A DNA stretch of 64,000 nt from Verpa conica. Its lineage: Eukaryota; Ascomycota; Pezizomycetes; Pezizales; Morchellaceae. The DNA lies in assembly GCA_033030425.1 (NCBI GenBank), contig JAUFSD010000019.1:186001-250000 (forward strand), read 5' to 3'. Below are positions 11,921 through 23,040 of this stretch, one piece after another. How positions within the stretch are numbered: position 1 is the first letter of the stretch; each line of letters opens with the position of its first letter. Position numbers and translations under genes: made by a program. The notes beneath the pieces were generated by a model. It ran no database searches. It was given only the letters and a program-made list of their open reading frames with translations, and had not been told where the DNA came from.

Positions 11921-14424
11921 CTACTCATGTAGATATTCCGTTGTTATACTTCCGTATTCTCCTCCCTGAAACACTGTTTTAATAATCAACTTATCTGACT
12001 CCACCTTCAAGACTAAATCATAATTGATCTCATAATGAGGCGCCCAGGTAGACCCAATGATTGTTGCAAATGAACTCTTTGGTACCTTGCTCAAGTCTGA
12101 AACGACTGTGCACACCTTGAGTATATTGGCTAAAAGACTTTAGTGCTTTGGGTGATTGACTTAGGGTGATGAATCTAGGGTGGCTTACTATTACTATCAG
12201 TAGGCTGGTTTGAGTACTTAGGTACTACTTGCTCCCAAGAAAAAACGTCATTGGTGAATAGCATGGCATGGTTTGAATTGAGGCCCACACGTCGTTGAAT
12301 AGGAATGGAGATCTGATAATTTTCTGTAATCCTCTCCCCCTTGAGGTATAGTTTAGTTTATAGGTTATCGTCAATTCGCCTCCTATGCATATGTATCTTA
12401 CTTGCTTAATAAACCACTTTATATAATGGTGACAAATTGCTTGGCTCGTATATGGGCAATAAGCGAGATTTTCTAACGAGTGTTCGTTGAATCTGAATGC
12501 TGTTTCAACTTCTACGCCATAATAGCGTTTTGATCCCAGACTGAGCCTTAAGGCTCGGGTTCCTTGTACAGCGCCACGTGCAAAAACAGACCACCTAGAG
12601 ACTATCAGCTCAGGGTCGGAAAAATTTCTACGATCTAGGGGTCTTACGAGTTGGGTGGCTGAACGAGGACCTTGTGGCCTTTTCCCCCCCTTCTGCTCTT
12701 CAGGTCGGCTTGCAGTCTCCCTTGAAGGTACTCGGACCCACCATACTCTCCAATAATGAAAAAAACCTATCACGAGTTTTAAGTTAGAAGTAAAAGAGCT
12801 AGGCTTGAAATGTATAGGTATCGGACCAATCCACTTGATTTCTGTTGGTCTTGACTCTCAATCATGTCGATGTGATCCTGAGCGAGCGAAACTACTTGAT
12901 TTATGACTGGGTCAAATATACTCTTCATATCTTCTCTTGTCAAGATAAGAGAGCCTTCTTCTAATCCAATACTAGGATTATCTTGTACTCCAGGAATTAG
13001 GCAATTATAAAAGTTGTTATCACCTCCGGAGTACGTAAAACATCGCTTCAGAAATTCCTCAAAATAATCTAGCACTGTGACCCGTGCCCTAGGCCTCATT
13101 TTGTCAAATCTACCAGATTTCAAGTTAACATAAGCCTTCAAGATAAGGAGTTGCCTCTAGTTTTACCCACAGTTCTCCTATACGGGTTCGCAAAAATGCT
13201 TCGAAGCTTTTGTTGATAAAATTAGAACCACATAACCCCGAACTAGTATAAAATTCCTCCACTTGTATGGCTGGGCTAGATGCAATGATTCGGTATGAAT
13301 GAAGATTCTAGGCTTGTTAGCATATTTAATATCATCTAGTAGGATAAAACTATCTTAATTTAAGGATATGCTCTCTGGGGTGAGATAAGAAAGCTAATAA
13401 ACAACTGGGAAAGAGGAAATTGTATAAAGTACAACACCAGGGGCTAGGGCACTTACGACATTTAGATCACCATAACACATGATGACAACGGTATCGTAAA
13501 CCTGATAGTTCGTATAAGTAAGAACTAAAGACAAGGTATTCATTGTATCCGACCTTCATTTTCTCCGGTCCCATACTTTGGAGAGAAAATGATACAGCAG
13601 CTTCGAGCTCCAGCATAATTTGAATTGATTCCTTCTCCCCAAAGCCCGCGGATTCGGCCGCCTGAAGAATCATGTTTTTTGAAGTCTCATTAAAGGCCTT
13701 CAGCGCGAGTCAGAAACCACAAAACCCAACTTGAAGATGTAATTCCCATCCAACGGGGTGCTTTTTTTTTACCTCTGGAATTGTCAGCACATAGTTTATT
13801 GGTGTCAGGACCATAAACATAGGCCCAAAGTGTTTCGTGAAAGTTTCAATAATATGTTTTCTCAAGCAGGATAAGTAGTCCGTGACTACATCGACTGGCG
13901 TTTTGGAGCTTGGAATCAATCCCTCTTTCTGAGCGGTCTCGAAATGATGATCAAAAGTGGGAGACCAGGGGGATCCCGGAAATCCAGCCCATATAAGAAC
14001 CTTTCTTCCTTTAGACCCTACTCCATAACCCCACTGAACTTCTCCTGTAGAGGTGTATGAGATCTCGCTTGATACCCTATCGGAGTTCTTAACGCCTTGC
14101 TAAACATATCTTTAATAAGCAGGGTGCTTTTAACCAGGACGAGGCAAAGTAAACATAGCACCCAAATTCTAAGGATTTGACGTATCGAAAGCTCAAACCT
14201 TGATATAGCTTTAGGGGGATAGTTATCTGGATAGAATTCTTACCTGTGGCCATATTTGGATGACATTTATCTCATTCGGGGCTGAAGTATGTGACTGATT
14301 GCATAAGCCTCAAATTAGCATGGATGTATCGATTATCATACTAGTTTTCCAAGCGGAGACTTGCCCAAGCAACTGTTGTGGATGCGTTTCCGAGCTCTAT
14401 CCCTACATTGATTTGATGTGCCAT
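11921..14424 (-). CDS. Hsp70-like (actin-like ATPase fold) family protein, copy B
   Basis: Eleven exons at positions matching copies A and C: 14365..14424, 14244..14294, 13773..14087, 13697..13554, 13457..13501, 13171..13307, 12827..13109, 12648..12766, 12402..12594, 12189..12339, 11921..12129; 568 aa. Family landmarks are GIELGNASTTVAW, SSEISY, TPINYVLTIPE, LELEAAVSF, IIGEYGGSEYLQGRL, VFARGAVQG, KRYYGVEVETAF, WFIKQ spliced to GERITENY, and a C-terminus with CTVVSDLSKVP and EYLHE. The second phosphate loop, normally D-x-G-G-G-T, reads MCYGDLNV, the most degraded of the three copies. The reading frame nevertheless survives all ten introns, so I call it a gene. Intron 1 uses a GC donor (GCAAGT) as in copy A. 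It is probably a cytosolic pseudo-chaperone or binding protein; no client is suggested by the context. Confidence 0.78.
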
Positions 14425-15457
14425 ATCTTACTGTATACTTCCAACTGTACTAGAGCTTCTTCTAAGGGACCCCAAGCAGTTACCTGTCCTAAGCTCAAGA
14501 TAATAAATGGAGGGTTGTAGCGATAACGTGAAATATTTCGTTTGAGATCGGGAAGGTGGGGCAGAGTTTTCACGAGCAGTATAACTGGCTTTGAGGCCGA
14601 GTAGCAAGCACCGCTGCGTACCCGATTATAACCCTATATTGTATATCTAAGAACACCCCCCCCCCGTAAGATGGATGCCTGAAACCTGCATACGAGCTAC
14701 ATATGCACGGATTTCCGATAAATCTGCTTTGCACACAGAGTATAATAGAAATATACCCTTTCATCGTGTTGAGCACCTGTAAACTTTGTTATTCTAAAAT
14801 AACCGGTATCTATCTATTCACAGCTATTTAGCAATATTAGGGTTAGGGTTATATATCTATCAAAGTTGCAATAGAGGCTCCTTTGCCCAACAGAACTAGG
14901 TTATACTTTACTGATAAAAGGCTCTGTATGGTGAGTTAGAGCTTTGATGTTTTTTTGTGCGCCACGCTAATAGGGTATAATATGATTGTACGAGACTACT
15001 GAGTAGAGAATAGGGATTAATAAAAATATCTAGACACCCCATACCTATGCTAGTAATGTAAGGATCGATATTCTATGGTCTATAATCAGAGATGAATCAT
15101 ATAATACCATGCTGGGGAGGATCACGTTGAACCTAGTGGCCTAGCGCATGTGGAGGTAGAGATTTTATACATACAATAGCTTAGTTTTAACCACTAGCTA
15201 CCACAGTTTCATAAGCACCTAAAGGATTGAACTAAAGCTAGGGCAATTTCTTAGAATTAGCCACAACTTCGGGAGAGTATGGAAATACAGCTATGTAGTC
15301 GAAACCTGTAAATAGATTAAAGGTATAAGTAATCATCGCATATATAGACGTCTACCCCTAATTGTCCAAAGCTATAAAAATAATTCTTATTGGAAATAAA
15401 GATCTGGAGTAACATCGAATAATATACAAAAGTCATGAGAAATCTTGAGCATGGGAC
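14425..15457. other. Intergenic, AT-rich, with telomere-like motif
   Basis: No gene recognised. A TTAGGGTTAGGGTT stretch (about 14838-14851) lies some 410 bp upstream of the copy B start. A C9 run lies near 14657-14665. Confidence 0.55.
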
Positions 15458-15459
15458 TA

Positions 15460-15861
15460 TGGTGCGGCGAATGTGTCAAAACCCTAATTTACCACCAGTG
15501 GTAAAATCAAAAATATCAGTAGTAAATGTCTACCCTTTTGCATTCTATTACCACTGGTGGTATGAGCCTCTGAATCTAAGAGTTCCTATACTTCTTGAAT
15601 GTACCAGTTATGAATTTGAGGGCCATTGTACTCCAAAAGCCTTAGACACCCTAACCCTCTATGGGCTTCTACCGAAATTGGTACCTCCCATACCCTCTAT
15701 ATACTATAATTCAGATATCCATACCACTATTGGTAATAAAATGACAAAGGTAGCAATTTACCACCGGTGGCTTTGAATTTACCACTGGTGGTATAGACTT
15801 CTGAATTTGAGAGTTTGGTACCACCGGTGGTAAAATGGGTTTTGACACATTTGCCGCTCCA
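15460..15861. mobile_element. MITE-like element with internal ACCACCRGTGGT palindromes
   Basis: Terminal inverted repeats of about 25 bp. The left starts TGGTGCGGCGAATGTG; the reverse complement of the right starts TGGAGCGGCAAATGTG, and both continue TCAAAACCC. TA dinucleotides flank both ends (15458-15459 and 15862-15863). Inside are five 12-bp palindromes of the form ACCACCRGTGGT or ACCACTGGTGGT, near 15491, 15550, 15757, 15781 and 15823, plus a partial copy at 15723. No open frame fits a transposase. It lies between Hsp70-like copies B and C. Confidence 0.75.
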
Positions 15862-15952
15862 TATGGGGCCACCGAATGTACGTTCCCACCTCTACTACAA
15901 CTTTCAGCCTGCCCTAAGTTTTATTTTATTTTAGCACGGAGATGAAATAAAA

Positions 15953-18514
15953 CTACTCATGCAAATATTCTGCTGTTACACTTCCATATTCCGCTCCTCT
16001 GAACATTGTTTTAACAGTCAATGTATCTGACTCTACCGATAATGCTAAATCATAATTGACTTCATAATGAGGTGCCACGTTAGGGCCGGTAGTTTTGGTG
16101 AATGAGTTCTTTGGTACCATGCTCAGGTCTGAGACGATTGTGCACAGCTTTTCGATCCCTAAAAGTCCTTAGTACTTCTAGACGAGTGATATAGGGTAAC
16201 TGACTATTACTATTAATAGACTGGTTTGAGTACTCTGGGACTCCTTGTTGTTCCCAGGAAAGCACATCATTGGTGAATATCATGGTGTCGTTCGAGCCAA
16301 AGCCCACACGTCGACGAATAGGAATGGTAATCGGGTGATTCTCCTGGACTTGGTCACCCTTGTGATAGAGTTAGCTAAGCTACTGATAAGCTATACTATT
16401 GTGAATTCTTACTTGCTTAATAAACCATGTTATGCGGTACCGGCACAGCGCTTTCCCCGTGTATTGACAGTAGAAAAGTTTTTCTGAGGAGTCTTTCCCG
16501 AATATAAAATCTGTTTCACTATCTATGCCGTAATATCGTTTTGATATTAAACTGCGACTTAAACTCGTAGCCCCCCCTAGCAAAGCACCACGCACAGAAA
16601 TAGAGTACCTAAAGCAAATTAGTCTTAGGCGGAATAAATAGCCATGGTTAAGGATGACCTCACCCATCTGCAGGCTGGATGATTGTAATCTGTGAGTAAT
16701 CGTTTCTTCCATGCTTGTTCTTCAGGCTAGCTTCTAATCGCTTGCGGAGGTATGGGGTCTGGCCAAAATCTCCAATGAGAGCGATAGTCTAACAGTAGAT
16801 TAGAACAACATGGTCTAAGTTTCGGTATATATGGGTATCTAACAGATACAACTAATCCTCGTTGATCCTGCGCTTCAGCCATATCTATCTGTCCGTTGAT
16901 GAGCGATATTATTTCGTTTATGACTGGATCGAATATATCCTTCATATCTTCTCTGGTGAAGATAAATTCACCATCCTCCACCCCTGAGTCAACATCATCT
17001 GGTAGTCCGGGAGCTGGACAAGTGAAGACATCACTGCTTGCAACATCTGCAAACTCAAACTTCAGGTGCTCGCATTCTTGTAGCATTCGAATTCGTGCAG
17101 TACTCTTCATTTTATCAAATCTACTGTATGAAGGTTAGTACCGGTCCTCAGATAGAAGAAAGTTTTTCCTTTGCTCACGTTGCCCCTATTCGGCTTCTGA
17201 TAAAATCTTCAAAACGTCTGTCAATATAAGTAAAACCGCATAGTCCTCCCGTTCCAGCGCAACATTCTTTTACTAGGGGCATCGAGTTGAACGATAAGAT
17301 CTCGTATGATATCAGGTCCTAGACTTATTAGAAAATAAAGATCGTTACTGCCTTGGGGGTTCCTGGCTCGCTGGCATAGAATCTTAAAACAAGCATATAC
17401 GAAAAGCTTGCCCAAAGAAAGTATCTAAAGTGTAAAGTCATGATATTATAGCGTAACTTACAACAGTACCCCTACCACAATTTACTATGACAATGATATC
17501 ATGTAGCTGGTGGCTTTTGTAAGCGCAGTTAATAGATAGGGTATTTGAATCTTACCTTAGAATTACTAGGCCAGATTTCCCTTAGGAAAAGCCATGCCAC
17601 AGCAGCCTCTGGTTCAGATATGAACTTTATTTTTTTATCCCTAAGGCCTGACTCCGCTGCATGAAGCATATTTTTCTTCGTAGTATAACTCCAGGTCTTT
17701 AATGCAAGGCTAGTTATTATCCCCAAAGCTAGCCCGGGATAAGAATATAGTCATCTAAGGAAATCTCTTACAGATGGAACTGACAAGATATAATCGATAG
17801 GTGTTTTGGTAATGAAACTTGACCCATAGCTCCACTTCAAAGTTGTAATAGTATGCTTCTTCAAGCAGGATATATAGTCCGCGACCACATCAACCGGCTT
17901 TTTAGTCCTCAGAATCGAACTCAGCCCCCGGTTAAGTGTAGGGTCGGAACCAGACGCAACGTGGGAAGGGTCGAGGAGAAGTAAAAACCGACAAAGCCTT
18001 TCCTCGCTAGGCTTTATTTCAAATCCCCATTTATACAACTCCCCTGTAGGGGTATATGAAATCTCACTCGGTACCCTATCAGATTTCCTGTTACTCTAAA
18101 TGGACTGTTAGAAAGACATAAATTTGGCTCTGAGACCCGAGGGCCTTTGACACCCGAAAACTAGTCTACTCGTAATCCGTTGACGTTTAGAAAACCGACC
18201 AGGTTCGTATACCAGTAAATATACATAAACCTCAGTACAATTAGTATGGTATGCAGGTCGAGTCGGTTTTTCCAAACATCATCCGATTACGAGTATAGTC
18301 TTTAGATCCTGGGGCTGAATCCTTACACCTGGCCAATGAAGGATGATAGGGATCTCTCCCGGCTCCCCGGTATACCTCTTTATGGACACGGCACGGCTTA
18401 GCATAGGTCATCCGTTTACAACTGTGTATTAGCTGAGTGAAAACGTACCCAAGTGACTATTGAGTCAGTGACTCCGATATTTATCGCCACTTCCAGCCGG
18501 TGAGAACTAGCCAT
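15953..18514 (-). CDS. Hsp70-like (actin-like ATPase fold) family protein, copy C
   Basis: Eleven exons: 18449..18514, 18327..18377, 17772..18095, 17556..17696, 17462..17506, 17179..17318, 16844..17120, 16664..16788, 16413..16608, 16205..16358, 15953..16158; 574 aa. Landmarks are INIGVTDSIVTW, VPSEISYTPTGELYKWGF, TPIDYILSVPS joined to TWSYTTKKNML, ISEPEAAVAW, VNCGRGTV joined to DLISYEI, IGDFGQTPYLRKRL, SVRGALLGG, KRYYGIDSETDF, WFIKQ joined to GDQVQENH, and a C-terminus with CTIVSDLSMVP and EYLHE. It keeps more of the second phosphate loop than A or B, but the first-loop Asp is Asn. Intron 1 has a normal GT donor (GTACGT). Intron 2 (231 bp) is enlarged by a 125-bp MITE. The acceptor of exon 7 is a tandem CAG/TAG (NAGNAG), so one residue may vary. 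Confidence 0.8.
18169..18293. mobile_element. 125-bp MITE inside intron 2 of Hsp70-like copy C
   Basis: Inverted repeat arms of about 32 bp: the left starts CTCGTAATCCG, the right ends CCGATTACGAG, and inner matches continue through a GTTT-AAAA-CCGAC core. TA flanks both ends (18167-18168 and 18294-18295). Removing the element plus one TA would leave an intron of about 104 bp, close to the 125 and 156 bp of the same intron in copies A and B. Confidence 0.85.
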
Positions 18515-19241
18515 ATTTCGTTTTTTAGATATAGCACTACCTTCACTCATAAAGCCTGCCAGTCTATAGCAAATTTGTTGATAACGTTAGGGGATTTTGT
18601 GATTTAACTCGATGCTGTTCGATCACTGATGACTTTGAGGGGTTGGATGCCTTAAACATGCATATGAACTCTAGTTATGTCATCCAGTATGACAGATATG
18701 CAAACTAGGAGATCCATGTACCAAGGTTAGGGTTATAATTCTTTACTGTAAACGCCTCCGGGAGAATTCAATTCTTCAGGTTTGAGTACCGAGAGAGATA
18801 TAGATAAATTCAGCTGAAGTTCCTAGCACGCGGTAAAAAGGGCTGAAAGACATGACCCTAGATCCTCCCCCGTGAAATTCCCGGGGGAGGATTCTAGTGA
18901 CCTAAAAGCACTTGCCCGTTACCCTTACTTCTATTAGAGACTATTAAGGAAATAGAATTTGGGAAGGCCGCATACATAATATTCACTTATCTGATCCACC
19001 AGAGTTTATCCGACCCAATCAGAAGTTTATCCGGTTAATCACCAACGCAATGGCGTCATGAGCACCTTGGTGGCTACGGACACCTTATCACTGACCCAAC
19101 CAGGTACCGCGACTCCAGATACAAATAACTTCAGACCTGCAGAGACTTTCCCTCTACCCCCCCAATCACCACATCACGTATCTTTATTCTACTACCTATA
19201 GCTGTATTTCTAAGAATTCTCTGCTAGAGTTATTCCCCACC
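18515..19241. other. Intergenic between Hsp70-like copy C and F-box gene
   Basis: Shared 5' flank of a divergent gene pair. It holds a GTTAGGGTTA motif (about 18725) and a GC-rich perfect-stem hairpin (18858-18897). CT- and A-rich leader sequence precedes the ATG at 19242. Confidence 0.6.
18858..18897. repeat. GC-rich hairpin
   Basis: CTAGATCCTCCCCCG (18858-18872) pairs with CGGGGGAGGATTCTAG (18882-18897) around a loop of about 9 nt, with one mismatch or bulge. It stands out in AT-rich surroundings. Confidence 0.85.
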
Positions 19242-20131
19242 ATGTCTAACGATACTTCTCCGGAAGCACCCATTTTCGTCCCACTACCTCCCGCGTGTTC
19301 AATCCCTGACTATCTCCTCGCAGACATTCTAGTCCACCTCGACACCTTCGACCTTCTCGTCTGTCGCTCTGTCTGCCATCTCTGGAAATGGAATACAGAC
19401 ACCCGCACCCTCCTTAAACACAAACTGTTCACGGCACCCCCACCGCCAGAACCTACTCCTGGGGAAGAAGACCCAACCCCAAGAAAGACCCCCGTCATAG
19501 AGCACAAAACACACCCAGTATTCAGAATCATAGATTACCACCTCTACGCGCAACTAGCCCTCCGCAATCCGCTTATCAAACCTCTAGCGCAGAGGGTTGA
19601 CTTCAGACTAAACGACCATCTCCCATACGGCTCTTACGCAGCAGAGCAGTTTGCTACTTCGCCGGCTGTACGGAAGGTTGTGATTAGGATGTGTGGTGGG
19701 GAGATGTTCGTGGGGTGTGAAACGGGCGTGAGAGTGTGGGATGTGTTAGTAGGGTTAGATATGTTGTATGTGAAGCCATACACCGGGACTGTGAGTGAGA
19801 GTAAGTACTGACTTATAGGGGTAGGATGAAAGATAGACATGATAAACCGGATGGGATTCCATCTTCTGGGTCTCGGCAACTTGATTGGGATTCTGTGCAG
19901 TTTCCGTATGCCCCCCCCCCCCCCCTTCATTTACAGCTGTTTTGGTGTGACAGGTACTTATTGGTGATGGGTAGGTTTGCTGGGTTTCGGGTTGTGTCAG
20001 GTATAGCTGATGGGGTGGAGTTGAAGCCGGAGTTTTATAATCTTATAGAGATTACACGTCTGGCTTCACGGCTGCCGTTGGAGCCGATAGCGAGGATACC
20101 ACTCATCACGTTTGATGTTGAGGAGGTGTAG
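19242..20131 (+). CDS. F-box-like protein
   Basis: Two exons by eye, join(19242..19790,19937..20131), 247 aa. The N-terminus contains IPDYLLADILVHLDTFDLLVCRSVCHLWKW, written here as two motifs: IPDYLLADILVHL and LVCRSVCHLWKW, an F-box-like helix pattern. F-box proteins link targets to SCF ubiquitin ligases, so a substrate-adaptor role is likely, with the target unknown. The rest has no repeat domain that I recognise. I chose a GTGAGT donor and the TTTACAG acceptor after a C14 run because the joined frame then runs to a stop with FWCDRYLLVMGRF, a pattern seen after the insert in fungal F-box proteins. The intron is 146 bp and this junction is the uncertain part; without splicing, exon 1 stops at 19811. 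Confidence 0.65.
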
Positions 20132-20967
20132 TGGGTGGTTTGGCTTTTGTACCTTTATGTAAAATACCTCTAGTGGGTTGGGTCATTATTTGTATTTGTA
20201 GATTTAGAGAAACGGGTGGTACTCAGGAGTTTTCTATAGATCGAGCATTGTTAGGGAGTTATCTTATAGGGCTGGATGGCATTGTGTTTGGCGGTAAACC
20301 CTAACCCTGGAAATGATCCAAAAATTGTGGGTTCAGGTGAAATCCAGTTTGTAAACCCCGGTATGGAGACTTCCCCGGCAAGTGTGGAGCTGTTCCATAG
20401 CGTGGTAGAAAATTCTCTCCACTAAAAGCGGCAACCAGCTAGACAAACTCAGCTTAAGATATTCTTAATCTGTCTAGATCATTGCCATTTTAGGGGGCAG
20501 CATTTTTACCAACATAAGGAATAGGCAAATTATCAGTAATACCCAACAGCATTAAGTGACTCGCTAACGGAATACTATTGTCCCTAGGAGCGCCGAGTTA
20601 TTATGCTAGGTAGCACAATCCCTATACCATATTCTAATATCAGCCATGGGTTTCAGCTAGCTGAGGGCAACTATACCATTTAGGCAAATCTTGGCACACC
20701 CTACCAGCATATAAAAATTCTTGTAAGGATATTACACCCACTCACTGAGCCCGAAGATCCGAAACCAAACCAACTACCCCCAACTTACTACTCAAAAAGC
20801 GACGAAACAAACCACCTGACAGATACCGTACCACCTCTGCATAAACTGCATGCAGAATACAACCTCCCCCCTGTAGCTGCAGCTGCAGCAAACTGCTGAC
20901 TCATTACCAAATACAACAAACGTAATAAGAAACCAAATACCCAACCACCCCCCCACGTCACCTCACC
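20132..20967. other. Intergenic with telomere-like motif
   Basis: No gene recognised. AAACCCTAACCCT lies near 20295-20307. A palindromic CAGCTGCAGCTG stretch lies near 20875-20890. The last part is an A/C-rich leader before the ankyrin gene. Confidence 0.55.
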
Positions 20968-21951
20968 ATGACATTCTTCAGCCTCCCGAACGAGCTGCTC
21001 CTCCTCACCGCGGGCTATCTGGGAGTAAAAGAACTAAACTCCCTCCTTCGTACCTGCCATCGTCTCTGCAGCCTCCTTGCCCCACTACTACTCAGATTCG
21101 CACTCGAACCTAGCGTGAATGGAGAACCGACCGTTTGTTGGGCTGCAAGAGGGGGGTATGAGGCGCTCGTTAGACTACAGTTAGACGGGCAGTGTGGGAG
21201 GAGTTTGTATATCAATAAGGACGAGCTAGGCATGAACCCGTTGATCCTGGCAAGTCGGTACGGGCATATAGACACCGTTAAGGCGATACTAGAAGTTGAG
21301 GGTGTTGACATCGACTTTGTGGATGCGAGGGACAGATCTGCTGTTGAGCATGCTATAGTTCGGGGGCATAGGGAGGTAGTAGAGTTCCTTCTCCAGCGTG
21401 GGGCGTGTCGGGTGAATCTGGGGTGTACTGGTAGTAAGACGTTGCTTCATCTTGCGGTGAGGTGTGGGCAGGAGGCCGTGGTGGGGCTTTTGTTGGATAT
21501 GGGGGAGGGTATCGATGTTGAGGATTCGAAGGGGAGGACGCCGCTTCATGTTGCGGTGGAGGCGGGGAGAGAGGGGGCGGGTGTTGCGAGGGTTTTGGTG
21601 GAGCGGGGGGCGGCGCTCGGTGTGCAGAATTTATTTGGGGAGACGGTGCTCCATTGGGCTGCGAGGTATGGGTTGGATGTATTGGTTGAGATGATGTTAG
21701 AGGGAGGTGCGGACGTCGGGGCTAGGGATAATGACTTTGAGACACCGTTGGGTTGGGCTACGGAGGCGGGGCAAGGTGATGTTGTTAAGTTGCTAGAAAA
21801 GTGGAATACAAAGACGATCATTGAGAGGCGGGGGCATTTTTGTGATGATGAGGATTTGGCATTGGAGAGAGGTATGAACGGGGCTACGGTGGTGCTTGAA
21901 GAGCAGATGCTGTGTGATTATCGCCCTTTCCCATGTCCTTGGAATGATTAG
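20968..21951 (+). CDS. F-box/ankyrin-repeat protein
   Basis: Single exon, 327 aa. An N-terminal F-box-like segment (FSLPNELLLLTAGYLGVKEL followed by LLRTCHRLCSLLAPLL, residues 4-43) precedes about seven ankyrin repeats. Clear examples are GMNPLILASRYGHIDTVKAIL, here GMNPLILASRYGH plus IDTVKAIL, then KTLLHLAVRCGQEAVVGLLL, GRTPLHVAVEAGREG and ETVLHWAARYGLDVLVEMML. Each shows the TPLH-x-A-x-x-G core. The likely role is substrate capture by ankyrin repeats for an SCF-type ligase, or a general scaffold. Codon use changes along the gene: C-rich at the 5' end, then strongly G-rich at third positions. The start is supported by CTCACC-ATG and by the F-box starting at once. The family is commonly expanded in Pezizomycotina. 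Confidence 0.9.
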   Translation: MTFFSLPNELLLLTAGYLGVKELNSLLRTCHRLCSLLAPLLLRFALEPSVNGEPTVCWAARGGYEALVRLQLDGQCGRSLYINKDELGMNPLILASRYGHIDTVKAILEVEGVDIDFVDARDRSAVEHAIVRGHREVVEFLLQRGACRVNLGCTGSKTLLHLAVRCGQEAVVGLLLDMGEGIDVEDSKGRTPLHVAVEAGREGAGVARVLVERGAALGVQNLFGETVLHWAARYGLDVLVEMMLEGGADVGARDNDFETPLGWATEAGQGDVVKLLEKWNTKTIIERRGHFCDDEDLALERGMNGATVVLEEQMLCDYRPFPCPWND

Positions 21952-23040
21952 TACACATGCTGGTTGAAGGGGAGGTGCTAAGAGTATTTCTACGAAGTCA
22001 TGATAGATTTATACCCAGAACTTATGAACTATGATAGTTAGAAGAATAAATTTCCTAATGGGATACGCTAAGAGTATTCTACATAAACTCTAGTACCATA
22101 TAAGCGGTGTAATGGCAATTTTGGGATTCTTGCCCCATTAAAACTACTCATAAGATGTGTGACAAAAGGAGCCTATCATAGATTTGATGATATTAGAATA
22201 TGCAAGCGGAAGTTATGATGTAGAATAACTTTTGTACGCTTGTACCACATCTCAGGTTGTTTATACTTATCTTTATGTACCCCGTAACTCCCTGCTTTGC
22301 TTGTACGTTAATTTCGGTAAATCCTTCTGCTGTGACTGAAAATTTATAACCCTCTCATATTATAATATAACAAGTCACTTTGTTATAACTTAACCCACCT
22401 ACTTACTAATAAACTCCCAATAAAATATACACTGATGATTGATATAAATCTAATTAGCTCTAGATCCACTTAGACGTCATAGCTAGCGAGAAAAAGATCT
22501 ATTACAATAACGCCACCAATCAAACGAGATTACCGGAGCCCTGTGATACAGGTTGATACGTTAATTCGTATTCATCATGTCATTCGCACATCCTATAAAT
22601 ATGAAAGCCTAAGTTTTACACTTTCTTTAATACTATTAAAGCACGAGGGCCAGATCTCATGCCTAGGCTTATTTGTGCACCTAGGAGGCTGTGTTCGCTG
22701 CCTCGGCTAAACCTTAATTCCAACGAATAAGACGCCGGTCCTCCTTACTACCTGAGCAGAACATTACAGTTTTCATTTCTATTTTCAACAGGTCAGCCTC
22801 GAGTAGCTATTATTTAACTAGCAGATTGCTCGTAGGTGTGACCAGAACTGACCTGTACTAAGAACGGCGGAAATTAAACGCTCTGATAGGATACGCGTTT
22901 AAATATTGTGTCAGAATTCGTATTCCTTAGTCGCTAGAATTCTACCTTTTCAGGGTATAAGAAGGCGAATAAAACACCTACCTGATAACAATCACCAGCC
23001 TCCAAAAGTCCATTAAAACCTACTATTGTATACCGATAAC
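21952..23040. other. Intergenic, AT-rich
   Basis: No open frame of note and no recognisable RNA or repeat. The last 60 bases are the leader of the lysozyme gene. Confidence 0.6.

Noticed and set aside
12225..12773. A 182-codon minus-strand open frame taken as one protein
   Set aside because: It mixes three real exons of copy B with intron sequence and another frame. The spliced model explains it better.
7772..18514. Reading the Hsp70-like copies as pseudogenes
   Set aside because: The visible fragments look broken, but each break coincides with plausible splice sites. Splicing restores the family frame at all ten junctions in all three copies.
23026..23040. Five extra N-terminal codons for the lysozyme
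   Set aside because: They would need a TTG start. The ATG at 23041 begins a clean signal peptide.
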